Positions 1 to 8,761 of a stretch of DNA of 64,000 nucleotides are shown piece after piece. Within the stretch, counting starts at the first letter, position 1; each line of letters begins with the position of its first letter. The stretch is from Porphyromonadaceae bacterium UBA7555 (lineage in GTDB: Bacteria > Bacteroidota > Bacteroidia > Bacteroidales > Muribaculaceae), in NCBI GenBank assembly GCA_002478045.1, contig DLLT01000017.1, positions 1 through 64,000 of the forward strand, written 5' to 3'. The position numbers and the translations under genes were made by a program. Below the pieces are notes generated by a model. That model ran no database searches. It saw nothing but the letters and a program-made list of their open reading frames with translations, and was not told the origin of the DNA.

Positions 1-308
1 ACAACCATAGTGGACTCTCGATGGAAAACCGGAAGAGGTTCATCTGTGGGTTTTTCTTGGCATTGATGTAAACTCTAAGAATGTGCAAGCAGGGCCCCCA
101 CCGAAGTGGAAGCCCCTGCCCATTCTCGTCATTTCATACGGCCTTATTCCTCGCGAGGTTGCTCCCCAGCAGAGCCCCGTTGCGCTTCAGGCCGCAGCGC
201 GAAGTTATATAATCCGAATCAAATTCACTTAATAATTCACCCTGCAACTTGACCTATTGAACACCTATTACTCAAAATCACCCTGCAACTTGACCTATAC
301 GCCGCTTT
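1..308. other. Left-edge segment without a convincing gene
   Basis: No convincing gene is visible here. A short plus-strand reading frame enters from the left and stops at the TAA at 69-71, so it could be the C-terminus of a gene outside the window; its last 23 residues are too short to identify. From about 89 to 200 the DNA is GC-rich and rich in hairpins: 89-119 (6-bp outer and 4-bp inner stem with a CGAA loop), a 10-bp palindrome at 149-158, and GCGCT/AGCGC at 182-200. It ends in a 21-bp direct repeat. This could be the edge of a mobile element or a structured RNA. Neither can be decided from this sequence alone. Confidence 0.4.
237..298. repeat. 21-bp direct repeat, two copies
   Basis: The 21-bp unit beginning TCACCCTGCAAC occurs at 237-257 and again, identical, at 278-298, with start points 41 bp apart. 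It lies just downstream of the NlpC/P60 gene and beside the hairpin-rich segment. Such closely spaced repeats occur at ends of insertion sequences or as short regulatory repeats, but no transposase is visible in the window. Confidence 0.8.
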
Positions 309-926
309 TTATTGTATAACACGTCTCGCTCCGATAAATCGTTTGCTGTAATATCCCCCATCCGGGTAGGTGTCATAGCATATACCTCTTTGGGCTGCAT
401 GTATAAACTTAATTGTCCCATTGTCCTTGACTTCAACAGCCATAGCGACATGTCCCACAGAGCTACCGCCACGACGCCCACCGAAGAATAATAGGTCGCC
501 CGGACGCACTTCGTTGAGGTTGATCTGCTCTCCTTGTGTATATTGGGCTCGCGACGATGGGCTCAAGGATATATCAAAATTTCGGAACACGAAACTGGTG
601 AAACCTGAGCAATCAAAGGCTCTCGGACCCTTGGCTCCCGAGCGATATGGACGTCCAAGGTAATTCTTTGCATAGTCTATGATTTGGCATATCAACGAAT
701 TTCCCCCCATAGCGTTGCCGTAAGATGAAACAACTTCACGCGAAGGCTCGTCAAGATTTAAAAAAGCCGATGTGGGGTTTTCTATGTTTGATGTGAGCTG
801 TGAGGTATAATCATCAATAACATTTTGGTCAGTCTGCATATCTGCACAAGATTCTACTGCAAGTGCTCCAAAAGGATTGACACTTACAAGCAACAATGCG
901 GATAATGTTAATGCTATCGGTTTCAT
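309..926 (-). CDS. Secreted NlpC/P60-family cysteine hydrolase
   Basis: A 205-aa protein with an N-terminal signal peptide (hydrophobic stretch about residues 5-24) and an NlpC/P60 domain from about residue 78 to the end. The catalytic triad is visible: Cys106 in DCSGF, His159 in GHVAM and His176 in FIHA. Family members are papain-like peptidases that cut peptide cross-links of peptidoglycan, usually between D-Glu (or D-iGln) and the third residue, so a periplasmic or surface role in wall turnover is likely. The substrate cannot be read from sequence. It is transcribed in the same direction as dnaG, 142 bp downstream of it, and has its own -7-like box, so it may be independent. Confidence 0.9.
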   Translation of the reverse strand: MKPIALTLSALLLVSVNPFGALAVESCADMQTDQNVIDDYTSQLTSNIENPTSAFLNLDEPSREVVSSYGNAMGGNSLICQIIDYAKNYLGRPYRSGAKGPRAFDCSGFTSFVFRNFDISLSPSSRAQYTQGEQINLNEVRPGDLLFFGGRRGGSSVGHVAMAVEVKDNGTIKFIHAAQRGICYDTYPDGGYYSKRFIGARRVIQ

Positions 927-986
927 GTCTGCAGACAGGTTTATTTAAGGGTTTGAAATTTTTTCGGGTTTTACCTTTTCTTTGAT

Positions 987-995
987 GCAAAGATA
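987..995 (-). promoter_or_regulatory. Bacteroidetes -7 box for the NlpC/P60 gene
   Basis: On the minus strand the sequence reads TATCTTTGC, a full match to the Bacteroidetes -7 consensus TAnnTTTG, about 60 nt upstream of the start at 926. I see no clear -33 TTTG at the expected 19-21 nt spacing. Confidence 0.45.
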
Positions 996-1068
996 GCGAT
1001 TTTTTGTATAAGGTGTTTGTGCTCTTAGTTTTGTTTATAGTGTTTTTGCATCCGTTAATACTTCTACC

Positions 1069-3285
1069 CTATTTTCTATTTGTTGGATCGTATATGCGCT
1101 CGCCGAGGAATTGGGCAAGTTTCTTGATGCTCGCATTGGTCTCCCTGAGCTGTTGGATTAAGTTAATCTGTTGCTCAAAGTTGTCGCTGCTATTACCCTG
1201 AAACTTCGCTAATTGTGCTCGTAGTAGACGCTCGTGCCCTATTAGTATTGCATATTTAAGGCTGTATAATGCTTCGGGCAGTTTTTGTGGTAGTGTATCC
1301 AGTTCGGATGGTACATGGGTCTTTTTACTGTGTATCTTGCTTAGGGCATGTTTGTTTATGGCTAATTCCCCCGCAAGGTTGCGGACCACATCATCCGGGT
1401 GTGAGAGTAGACGATCACTAAGATAGTTGCACGCAAACGTCTTGTCGAGTCTTTCTCTCAACCGTGCGGCATCAAGAGCCAAGGAACTTTCCAACCTTTG
1501 AATGTCTTGTATGTCTTTAGCTTGTTCTCTTATTCCTTGTCGACGCTTTGCTTCAAATTCTGCGACTTCGTGTTCTATAGCTTCATTATGTGATTTAGAA
1601 TCTGCAGCCCAATTGCCTGCTATAGTTTTAATTGCATCCCATAGTCGGGCACACTCCTCAGTGGAAAATGCAATACCTTCAACGGCAAAGTCTTGGTATA
1701 CATATTCGTATACCGATAGCGGTATGAGATTGTCCTCGGAGTCATATGCGTCGCAGAGTGTAATCATACCAAATCGTACGACATAGCGCAACAATTCTAT
1801 TTCGTATGGTCGAATGAACGAGGTGTGCGTAGTTGATAAATTTGGATTTTGAACGGTAGATGGGACAGACGTCATAGATGGCTGTGTCTCTGATCCTACC
1901 TTCCCAGAATCCGTGTCTTGTGGTAAGTCTCGCGTATCGGCACTTACCGTGGCCTCGTAATGGCGTTTCTCTTCTCTGGCTGCCATCGCACGTTTCAACT
2001 GAAGAGCCAATGTTGTCTCGTCCATATCTAACGAACGGCTGCATTCTTGCAGATATATGCGGCGCGTTATCGGGTCGGGGATACATGCCACCGAGTTTAT
2101 GATGTCTGTTATGACTCGCGAACGTTGCAGTGGGTCGTTTTTTGTTCCGTCAAGCAGTATACGGGTCTTGAAGCCAATGAAGTCTTGTTCGTTATCTTCA
2201 ATATATTTTTCGACAAATGCCGGGCTGTTGTGCTGTGCAAAAGTGTCTGGATCATCCCCATCCGGCAGTAATAGCACTTTTATATTCAATCCCTCGGCAA
2301 GAAGAAGGTCTATGCCTCTAAGTGATGCTTTGATGCCTGCCGCATCCGAGTCGTAGATTACAGTGACGTTCTTGGTAAAGCGATGAATCAAACGTATTTG
2401 CCCCTGTGTCAGAGAAGTGCCGGATGATGCCACTACATTCGTTATGCCGGCTTGACACATGGATATTACGTCCATATATCCTTCTACAAGGAAGCATTTG
2501 TCTTTACGCACAATGGACTGCTTGGCCTGATAAAGCCCATAAAGCACTGATGACTTGTGGTAAATTTCGGACTCAGGGGAGTTGACATATTTCGCTATCT
2601 TTTTATCGGAACGCAATGTTCTTCCGCCAAAAGCTATGGGACGTCCCGAAACACTGAATATGGGGTATATTACGCGGCCTTTGAAGCGGTCGTATGTTAG
2701 ATCTCGACTATTCTTGGCGCATAAACCGGTGTCTAATAATACTTGCTCCCGATAGCCTTTGGCTATTGCGGATTTTAATAGGTCGTCAGGAATGTCAAGT
2801 GCATAACCAAGATGGAAGTGCTTAATCATTTCATCGTTGACTCCGCGTTCTCTGAAGTAACTCAGGCCGATCTCTCTTCCGTTTTCAGTGTCGTGTATAT
2901 TATGCTCGAAGTGTTCCAAGGCAAAGGTATTCACGGCCATCATTGATTCGCGTCTATTTTCCGCCTCTCGCTCTTCTGCTGACACTTCGTGTTCCTTGAC
3001 TTCGATACCGTATTTATGGGCAAGGTATTTGAGCGCATCGTAGTATCCGATGTTCTCTATCTTCATAATGAAATTGACGGCCGAGCCTCCTTCGCCGCAG
3101 CTGAAGCATTTGCATATTCCGCGGCTGCGTGATACCGAAAATGACGGAGTCCGTTCGTTGTGGAACGGACAAAGTCCTATATAGTTGGCGCCTCGGCGTT
3201 TAAGGCTTACGAAGTCGCTAACTACATCAACAATGTCCGCTGCATCAAGTATGCGTTGTCGTGTTTCGTCGTCAATCTTTTTCAT
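1069..3285 (-). CDS. dnaG: DNA primase DnaG
   Basis: The primase that makes RNA primers for chromosome replication, 738 aa. The N-terminal CHC2 zinc-ribbon is complete (Cys39, His42, Cys60, Cys63), followed by the catalytic core with a TOPRIM fold (acidic EGYMDV and DSDAAG motifs, roughly residues 265-320) and a C-terminal helicase-binding region. The length is above the usual 600-660 aa. The extra is a low-complexity Ser/Thr/Pro-rich linker at about residues 440-480 and a long charged C-terminus. The gene is divergent from the phosphoesterase at 3384 with a 98-bp intergenic region. Identity is certain; the functional meaning of the longer C-terminal part is open. Confidence 0.97.
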   Translation of the reverse strand: MKKIDDETRQRILDAADIVDVVSDFVSLKRRGANYIGLCPFHNERTPSFSVSRSRGICKCFSCGEGGSAVNFIMKIENIGYYDALKYLAHKYGIEVKEHEVSAEEREAENRRESMMAVNTFALEHFEHNIHDTENGREIGLSYFRERGVNDEMIKHFHLGYALDIPDDLLKSAIAKGYREQVLLDTGLCAKNSRDLTYDRFKGRVIYPIFSVSGRPIAFGGRTLRSDKKIAKYVNSPESEIYHKSSVLYGLYQAKQSIVRKDKCFLVEGYMDVISMCQAGITNVVASSGTSLTQGQIRLIHRFTKNVTVIYDSDAAGIKASLRGIDLLLAEGLNIKVLLLPDGDDPDTFAQHNSPAFVEKYIEDNEQDFIGFKTRILLDGTKNDPLQRSRVITDIINSVACIPDPITRRIYLQECSRSLDMDETTLALQLKRAMAAREEKRHYEATVSADTRDLPQDTDSGKVGSETQPSMTSVPSTVQNPNLSTTHTSFIRPYEIELLRYVVRFGMITLCDAYDSEDNLIPLSVYEYVYQDFAVEGIAFSTEECARLWDAIKTIAGNWAADSKSHNEAIEHEVAEFEAKRRQGIREQAKDIQDIQRLESSLALDAARLRERLDKTFACNYLSDRLLSHPDDVVRNLAGELAINKHALSKIHSKKTHVPSELDTLPQKLPEALYSLKYAILIGHERLLRAQLAKFQGNSSDNFEQQINLIQQLRETNASIKKLAQFLGERIYDPTNRK

Positions 3286-3315
3286 AATGCATAGCGAAAT
3301 TACAAAAAAAGTCTG

Positions 3316-3324
3316 TATCTTTAC
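3316..3324 (+). promoter_or_regulatory. -7-like box upstream of the phosphoesterase gene
   Basis: TATCTTTAC fits the Bacteroidetes -7 pattern TAnnTTTG except for the final G, 60 nt before the start at 3384. No convincing -33 TTTG is seen, so this is a weak call. Confidence 0.35.
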
Positions 3325-3383
3325 ATACGTTATATTGACAAAATCCGAGTTTCAACATAATATAAAGCCCAATTAAAGATAAT

Positions 3384-5240
3384 ATGCATCTAAAGAGACT
3401 ATTAGCGGCAGCGCTTGTTTCCATTGCCATACCGATGGCCTGGTCGCAGCGTTTTGCCGTGCTGTCGGACATACATGTGACGCCCGGCAATGCCAATGAT
3501 GTGCAGCTGCGACATGTCGTAGACGAAATCAATGCCGGCAATTATGATGCCGTCATCATTGACGGTGACCTAACTAATGAAGGTAGTGACGAGCAACTGG
3601 CCAACGTGAAATCAATAGTGTCTGCAATTCGCTTTCCACTGTATGTCCTGCCTGGCAACCACGAAAACAATTGGAGCCAAAGCGCAACCAAGACATTTGT
3701 AGACATATTCGGTAATGACCGATTCGTGTTTAAAGTAGACTCACTGGTAGTAGTCGGTATCAATTGCGGACCATTTATGAAGATGGGAGACGGACACATA
3801 AAGCAAGAGGATTTGCATTGGCTCAAGTCAACGCTTGACAGCTTGGTGACTCCGGGAACAAAAGTCTTGTCATTCAATCACTATCCCATACGTCAGAATG
3901 ACCTTGACAACTGGCGCGATTACGCCGATATCTTGTTGCAATATCCTGTTATTGCACATATTAACGGACATTATCATCGCTGGATACGATATGATGCAGG
4001 AGACATCGAATGTGTCATGGTGCGAGCCCTGGATATGGGCAAAGGCAATTATGGGTATTCGGTTGTCGAGGTAACTCCGCAATGGACTTTCGTGTATGAC
4101 AAACAGCTGGACAAAGCCCCAGTAGCACGTTTTGCTACATCTAATCGAGTAAAACATACTGCCATAAAAGAGGAACATATAGGTTTTGATAAAACAAATA
4201 TACCACCTGGATATGATGTTACTCGTGTATGGACGGATAGTGCATCCATATTCACGCGTATCGGCTTCGATGCCGACAAAGCGTACTTTGCCACATCTGT
4301 CGGCAATGTCCGCGCTATAGACAAACGCAGTGGTCAATTCTGTTGGTCTGTGCGTGTTCCCGACGGAGCGTCAGTGTTTAGCCGTCCGGTGGCTCTCGGA
4401 GGCAAAAAGCATTTAGTGGCTGCCCCATACTGCAGCGGTATTCTTGTCCTGGATTCGCATACAGGGCATGTCGTGCGCAATATTGCCAGCAAGGAGGGAC
4501 CTTATGTCGCTGATGGGACTTTAACACCGGATGGCAAACGTTATATACAAGGCGGATATAAGCGCATAGAGTGTCGCGAAGCGGCCAATCCGGCCAAGAT
4601 AATATGGTGCTATGACTCAATATTCAACTATTGTCAAGCCGCCCCGGCAATAGACGGAGATGACGTCGTATTCGGCGCATGGGATACCAATCTGAGATGT
4701 CTTGATCTACGCACCGGACGACTACGCTGGTGCTGGAACAATGGCAAGACAGCCAATATGTTAGGGCCCGGGAATGTCGTTCCTGTTGTGACGGAGGACA
4801 AGGTATTCGTTGTGGCTCCCGACCGATATATGACGGCCTTGGATCGTAAAACCGGTAAGCAGCTGTGGCGTAACAATAACCATAAGTATCGCGAGAGCCT
4901 TGGCGTAAGTCGTGATGAATCGAGAGTATATTCCAAAACGATGGATGGCGAGTTGGTTGCAGTAGACACACGCAGCTCTGACTTCAAGGAGCTTTGGACT
5001 GTCAATATGGGGCTGGGCTATGAGCATGCACCGTGTATAGTGGCTGAGGACAGCAACGGAATCGTGTACGCCGGAAGTCGTCGTGGTATTGTGACGGCCG
5101 TCGACCCGGTTGAGCAGAAAGTCATTTGGAGTATCCCGTTGGGTGTCAGCGAAGTTAATGGCATAGATATTGACCCGTCAACAGGTTATGTGTGGGTAAG
5201 CCTTATCGAAGGTGTGGTTTTCCGAATTAACCGCAAGTAG
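3384..5240 (+). CDS. Exported metallophosphoesterase fused to a PQQ-type beta-propeller
   Basis: 618 aa with a signal peptide (about residues 1-21). Residues 23-230 are a calcineurin-like metallophosphoesterase with all metal-binding motifs: D29-x-H31, GD at 61-62, GNHE at 91-94, His166 in NHYP and GHYH at 195-198. From about residue 270 to the end are repeated blades resembling PQQ/quinoprotein propellers, including DxxxGxxxW-type turns such as DLRTGRLRW and DRKTGKQLW. The phosphoesterase should hydrolyse a phosphate ester or diester outside the inner membrane. The propeller probably binds a partner or substrate; there is no evidence that it carries PQQ. It is monocistronic, flanked by dnaG (divergent) and pgk (convergent), with its own terminator. 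Confidence 0.88.
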   Translation: MHLKRLLAAALVSIAIPMAWSQRFAVLSDIHVTPGNANDVQLRHVVDEINAGNYDAVIIDGDLTNEGSDEQLANVKSIVSAIRFPLYVLPGNHENNWSQSATKTFVDIFGNDRFVFKVDSLVVVGINCGPFMKMGDGHIKQEDLHWLKSTLDSLVTPGTKVLSFNHYPIRQNDLDNWRDYADILLQYPVIAHINGHYHRWIRYDAGDIECVMVRALDMGKGNYGYSVVEVTPQWTFVYDKQLDKAPVARFATSNRVKHTAIKEEHIGFDKTNIPPGYDVTRVWTDSASIFTRIGFDADKAYFATSVGNVRAIDKRSGQFCWSVRVPDGASVFSRPVALGGKKHLVAAPYCSGILVLDSHTGHVVRNIASKEGPYVADGTLTPDGKRYIQGGYKRIECREAANPAKIIWCYDSIFNYCQAAPAIDGDDVVFGAWDTNLRCLDLRTGRLRWCWNNGKTANMLGPGNVVPVVTEDKVFVVAPDRYMTALDRKTGKQLWRNNNHKYRESLGVSRDESRVYSKTMDGELVAVDTRSSDFKELWTVNMGLGYEHAPCIVAEDSNGIVYAGSRRGIVTAVDPVEQKVIWSIPLGVSEVNGIDIDPSTGYVWVSLIEGVVFRINRK

Positions 5241-5267
5241 ACTAAACTACCGGGATCTTTTATCGTA

Positions 5268-5310
5268 AACTGGTGTCGTCCTTTGTTCGGGACGGCGCTA
5301 GTTTTATATT
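5268..5310 (+). terminator. Terminator of the phosphoesterase gene
   Basis: A 14-bp stem, 5268-5281 with 5290-5303 (including three G-T wobbles) and an 8-nt loop, is followed by a T-rich stretch at 5301-5310. It starts 28 nt after the stop codon, as expected for a rho-independent terminator. Confidence 0.65.
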
Positions 5311-5352
5311 ATAAAACAACAATGCACTCGGGTTTTGTACCCGAGTGCATTG
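5311..5352 (-). terminator. Terminator of pgk
   Basis: A perfect 14-bp inverted repeat (5320-5333 with 5339-5352) with a 5-nt loop lies 24 nt past the pgk stop. On the minus strand it is followed by a T-rich run (TTGTTTTAT). It could also work on the plus strand as a second barrier between the convergent genes. Confidence 0.8.
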
Positions 5353-5376
5353 TAACATCGCTAATGCTTAGGCCTA

Positions 5377-6624
5377 TTAGCCTTTTATGGCTGCGATACC
5401 GGGAAGCACTTTGCCTTCAATGGCTTCAAGCAGAGCGCCACCGCCGGTAGATACATAGGATACTTTATCGGCAAGACCGAATTTGTTGATGCAAGCAACG
5501 CTATCACCACCGCCAACGAGTGAGAATGCTCCGTTCTTAGTGGCGTCTACGATGGCATCTGCTATAGCACGGCTACCGGCGGTAAAGTTGTCGAACTCAA
5601 ATACGCCTGCAGGGCCATTCCACAGAATAGTCTTAGCCCCCTTGATGGCTTCTGCGAAGGCTTTGCGTGTCTCGGGTCCGGCATCAAGGCCTTCCCATCC
5701 ATCGGGAATTTCCTTGACGCTGCATATCTGGGTATGGCAATCGTTGCTGAAAGCGTCACCGGCAACGCAGTCTGTGCCGAGTACCAGGTTTACTCCTTTT
5801 TCTTTGGCTTTCTTGATTATATCGAGTGCAAGATCCAGTTTATCGTTCTCACAGATAGACGAGCCTACCTTTCCACCAAGAGCCTTGGCAAAGGTATAGG
5901 TCATACCACCGCACAAGATGAGGTTGTCAACCTTGTCCATAAGGTTTTCGATAATCCCTATCTTGGTCGAGACTTTACTACCGCCCATAATCGCAGTAAA
6001 GGGACGCTTAATGTTGCTCAGGATGTTATCTACGGCCTTGACCTCCTTTTCCATAAGATAGCCCAGCATCTTGTGATCGGCGTCAAAGTAGTCTGCTATA
6101 ACTGCTGTGGATGCATGGCGACGGTGTGCGGTGCCGAATGCATCGTTTACATATACGTCAGCATAGGATGCAAGGGTCTTAGCAAATGCTTTTTGACGTT
6201 CTTTCATCTCTTTCTTTGCTGCGTCGTATGCGGGATCATCTTTTTCGATGCCTACGGGTTTGCCTTCTTCTTCGGCATGGAAGCGAAGGTTCTCAAGCAG
6301 CAATACCTCGCCGGGCTTGAGTGCTGCTGCAGCTTCGCCTGCATTGGCGGCATCATCAGCAAATTTAACGTCACGGCCCAAATACTTAGCCACTACATCT
6401 ATGATTTGCTTGAGCGACAGTTTGGGGTTTACTTTGCCTTTAGGCTTACCCATATGCGACATAATGATGAGCGAACCGCCATCGGCAAGAATCTTTTTCA
6501 AGGTGGGAAGAGCTCCGCGAATACGAGTGTCGTCGGTGACGTTGCCGTTTTCGTCCAGAGGCACATTGAAGTCCACACGGACAATGGCGCGCTTGCCGGC
6601 AAAGTTAAAATTGTCTATTGTCAT
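5377..6624 (-). CDS. pgk: Phosphoglycerate kinase
   Basis: Glycolytic enzyme that transfers phosphate from 1,3-bisphosphoglycerate to ADP. At 415 aa it is the usual size. The family signature near the N-terminus ([17 protein letters not shown]) and the substrate-binding basic patches (GKPKGK, ENLRFH) are present, as are the GGSKVSTKI hinge region and the glycine-rich nucleotide loop near the C-terminus ([10 protein letters not shown]). It is a single gene, with a -7 box at 6697-6704 and a strong terminator just downstream. Plus-strand reading frames inside it are shadows. Confidence 0.98.
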   Translation of the reverse strand: MTIDNFNFAGKRAIVRVDFNVPLDENGNVTDDTRIRGALPTLKKILADGGSLIIMSHMGKPKGKVNPKLSLKQIIDVVAKYLGRDVKFADDAANAGEAAAALKPGEVLLLENLRFHAEEEGKPVGIEKDDPAYDAAKKEMKERQKAFAKTLASYADVYVNDAFGTAHRRHASTAVIADYFDADHKMLGYLMEKEVKAVDNILSNIKRPFTAIMGGSKVSTKIGIIENLMDKVDNLILCGGMTYTFAKALGGKVGSSICENDKLDLALDIIKKAKEKGVNLVLGTDCVAGDAFSNDCHTQICSVKEIPDGWEGLDAGPETRKAFAEAIKGAKTILWNGPAGVFEFDNFTAGSRAIADAIVDATKNGAFSLVGGGDSVACINKFGLADKVSYVSTGGGALLEAIEGKVLPGIAAIKG

Positions 6625-6696
6625 AATCTACTGAATTTGTATGTTTAGATATATGTTGATTGTGCGTATTGTTGAATTATCTGTCTTTTCGGGGGA

Positions 6697-6704
6697 CAAA
6701 ATTA
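6697..6704 (-). promoter_or_regulatory. -7 box of pgk
   Basis: On the minus strand this reads TAATTTTG, an exact match to TAnnTTTG, about 75 nt upstream of the pgk start. The -33 region is AT-rich without a clear TTTG. Confidence 0.5.
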
Positions 6705-6762
6705 ATGAAAAAATTCCATATTTGTCGCTTTTTGCTGCTTAAACGTGCGTTTGTCGTTGTGC

Positions 6763-7599
6763 TTATGCGTCTATAAGTCCTTTGGCCATAAGAATCTCTG
6801 CCATCTTCTGTGCGGTTTTTTGAGCCTTTGCGGCTGCCGCTTGCGCATAGTCTTCGCCATCTGACGCATATATGATGGCTCGTGAGCTATTTACTATAAG
6901 TCCACATTCGTCATTGAGCCCGTATTCACATACTTCTTCAAGGCTTCCACCTTGGGCGCCGACTCCGGGCACAAGAAGAAAATGTCGAGGAACTAATTGT
7001 CGTACAGCCTCAAAGGCTTCGGGACGCGTTGCGCCTACTACGTACATCATATTTACCGGATTACCCCATCTTAGTGAGCGCTTAAGTATCCTCTCAAAGA
7101 TGAAATGTCCGTTTTTGTCTGCTATCATTTCAAAGTCTTCGGCGCTTTTGTTGGATGTCAAAGCAAGCAGTATTGTCCATTTGCCTTCATAATCCAAGAA
7201 TGGCTGGACGCTGTCCTGCCCCATATAAGGGGCTACTGTGACTGCATCCGCCCGCATCTCTTCAAAGAATGCACGCGCGTACATACGCGAGGTATTGCCT
7301 ATATCACCTCTTTTTGCATCAGCTATTACAAGATGGTCGGGGTAGTTGTCTTTGATATATTTGATTGTGGCGACGAGTGTCTCCCACCCTTTCAATCCAA
7401 GACATTCGTAGAATGCGGTATTTGGCTTGTAAGCAATGCAGTACGGAGCTGTCGCATCAATGATGTTCTTATTAAATGTGAGTACTGCATCTGAGTTTGT
7501 GCCAAGTACAGACGGCATAAGTTTTGGATCGGGATCAAGTCCAATGCAGAGAAATGTGCCTTTGGATTTGATCTGGTTGACAAGTTCGATGCGCTTCAT
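6763..7599 (-). CDS. pyrF: Orotidine 5'-phosphate decarboxylase
   Basis: Last step of UMP synthesis: decarboxylates OMP in the cytoplasm. The catalytic signature [10 protein letters not shown] is at residues 94-103 and a substrate-binding [10 protein letters not shown] loop follows, as in the longer 'type 2' family (about 270 aa; this one is 278 aa). I chose the ATG at 7599, giving [10 protein letters not shown], because an in-frame ATG at 7647 would overlap the end of prfA and add 16 residues of no family character. It lies 16 bp downstream of prfA and is the last gene of rsfS-ftsH-prfA-pyrF. Confidence 0.96.
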   Translation of the reverse strand: MKRIELVNQIKSKGTFLCIGLDPDPKLMPSVLGTNSDAVLTFNKNIIDATAPYCIAYKPNTAFYECLGLKGWETLVATIKYIKDNYPDHLVIADAKRGDIGNTSRMYARAFFEEMRADAVTVAPYMGQDSVQPFLDYEGKWTILLALTSNKSAEDFEMIADKNGHFIFERILKRSLRWGNPVNMMYVVGATRPEAFEAVRQLVPRHFLLVPGVGAQGGSLEEVCEYGLNDECGLIVNSSRAIIYASDGEDYAQAAAAKAQKTAQKMAEILMAKGLIDA

Positions 7600-7615
7600 T
7601 GTTGTATGTGTTTTA

Positions 7616-8725
7616 TTATAATTCGGCCGCCTTGAGCTTTTCGGCATTTTCAGCGACTGTTAGCCTATCTATACATTCTTGGATGTCTCCATCCATAAAT
7701 GCAGCAAGATTGTATATCGTGTATCCGATGCGATGGTCGGTAATACGTCCTTGTGGATAGTTGTATGTTCGTATTTTGGCCGAGCGATCTCCTGTAGATA
7801 CCATAGTCTTTCGACGCGAAGCAATATCATCCATGTATTTGCGATGTTCTTTATCGTAAATAAATGTCCTTAAGCGGCTAAGTGCTCGCTCTTTGTTCTT
7901 GGGCTGATCGCGCGTCTCGGTGCATTCTATCAGAATTTCCTCTGTTTCGCCCGTATTAGGGTTGCGCCACATATAGCGAAGGCGTACGCCTGATTCTACC
8001 TTATTCACGTTCTGGCCTCCGGCTCCTCCGCTACGAAATGTATCCCATTTTATTTCGCCTTCGTTGATTTCAACATCAAATGGTTCGGCTTCGGGCAATA
8101 CTGCTACAGTTGCGGCAGAGGTATGCACTCGTCCTTGTGTCTCGGTGGCTGGTACTCGTTGTACGCGGTGTACGCCGCTCTCGTATTTGAGTACGCCGTA
8201 CACTCCATCGCCGCTGACAGCGACTATAACTTCCTTGAAGCCTCCGGCACTGCCCTCGGTGTAGCTTGTTATGTTAAAGGACCAACCACGACGTTCGCAG
8301 AATTTGTTGTACATCTTCAGCAGATCTCCGGCAAAAAGTGCGGCTTCATCTCCTCCTGTGCCGGCTCTTATTTCGAGTATGGCATTTTTGGAGTCCTCGG
8401 GATCGGAAGGTATTAGTAGCAACTTTATTTCTTGCTCGGCGTCCGACAACTGGGCTGTGGCTTTCTCAATTTGTTCTTTGGCCATAGCACGCATGTCGTC
8501 GTCATCATCGTTATTGAGAATCTCTTTGCCGTCTGAAATGTCAGCCTGAAGTTGACGGTAACGGTCTGTCGCTTTGGTTAATGCCGACAGGTCTTTATAC
8601 TCTTTGGTAAGGGTTATATATCGCTTTTGGTCTGCAATCACTTCAGGATCTGCCAAAAGTGTAGATACTTCCTGAAAGCGAGCGTCTATGCCCTCTAAGC
8701 GTTCGAGTAATGAATTCTCGGCCAT
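7616..8725 (-). CDS. prfA: Peptide chain release factor 1
   Basis: Recognises UAA and UAG stop codons and triggers peptide release. At 369 aa it is normal length. Residues 192-194 are PAT, the release-factor-1 recognition tripeptide (release factor 2 has SPF), and the universal GGQ is at 236-238 within [13 protein letters not shown]. It sits 36 bp downstream of ftsH and 16 bp upstream of pyrF, so co-transcription is likely. Confidence 0.98.
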   Translation of the reverse strand: MAENSLLERLEGIDARFQEVSTLLADPEVIADQKRYITLTKEYKDLSALTKATDRYRQLQADISDGKEILNNDDDDDMRAMAKEQIEKATAQLSDAEQEIKLLLIPSDPEDSKNAILEIRAGTGGDEAALFAGDLLKMYNKFCERRGWSFNITSYTEGSAGGFKEVIVAVSGDGVYGVLKYESGVHRVQRVPATETQGRVHTSAATVAVLPEAEPFDVEINEGEIKWDTFRSGGAGGQNVNKVESGVRLRYMWRNPNTGETEEILIECTETRDQPKNKERALSRLRTFIYDKEHRKYMDDIASRRKTMVSTGDRSAKIRTYNYPQGRITDHRIGYTIYNLAAFMDGDIQECIDRLTVAENAEKLKAAEL

Positions 8726-8761
8726 TTTGGTGTATTATTGCTGGGAAATAAAGTTTGCCGA

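Noticed and set aside
1..308. tRNA, tmRNA or RNase P RNA gene in the left-edge hairpin region
   Set aside because: No tRNA TPsiC arm or conserved tmRNA or RNase P core sequences are visible.
5734..6648. 304-codon plus-strand open frame opposite pgk
   Set aside because: It mirrors a certain gene; its residue make-up (many Cys, Phe, Tyr, Val) is that of an antisense frame and it has no promoter or family motif.
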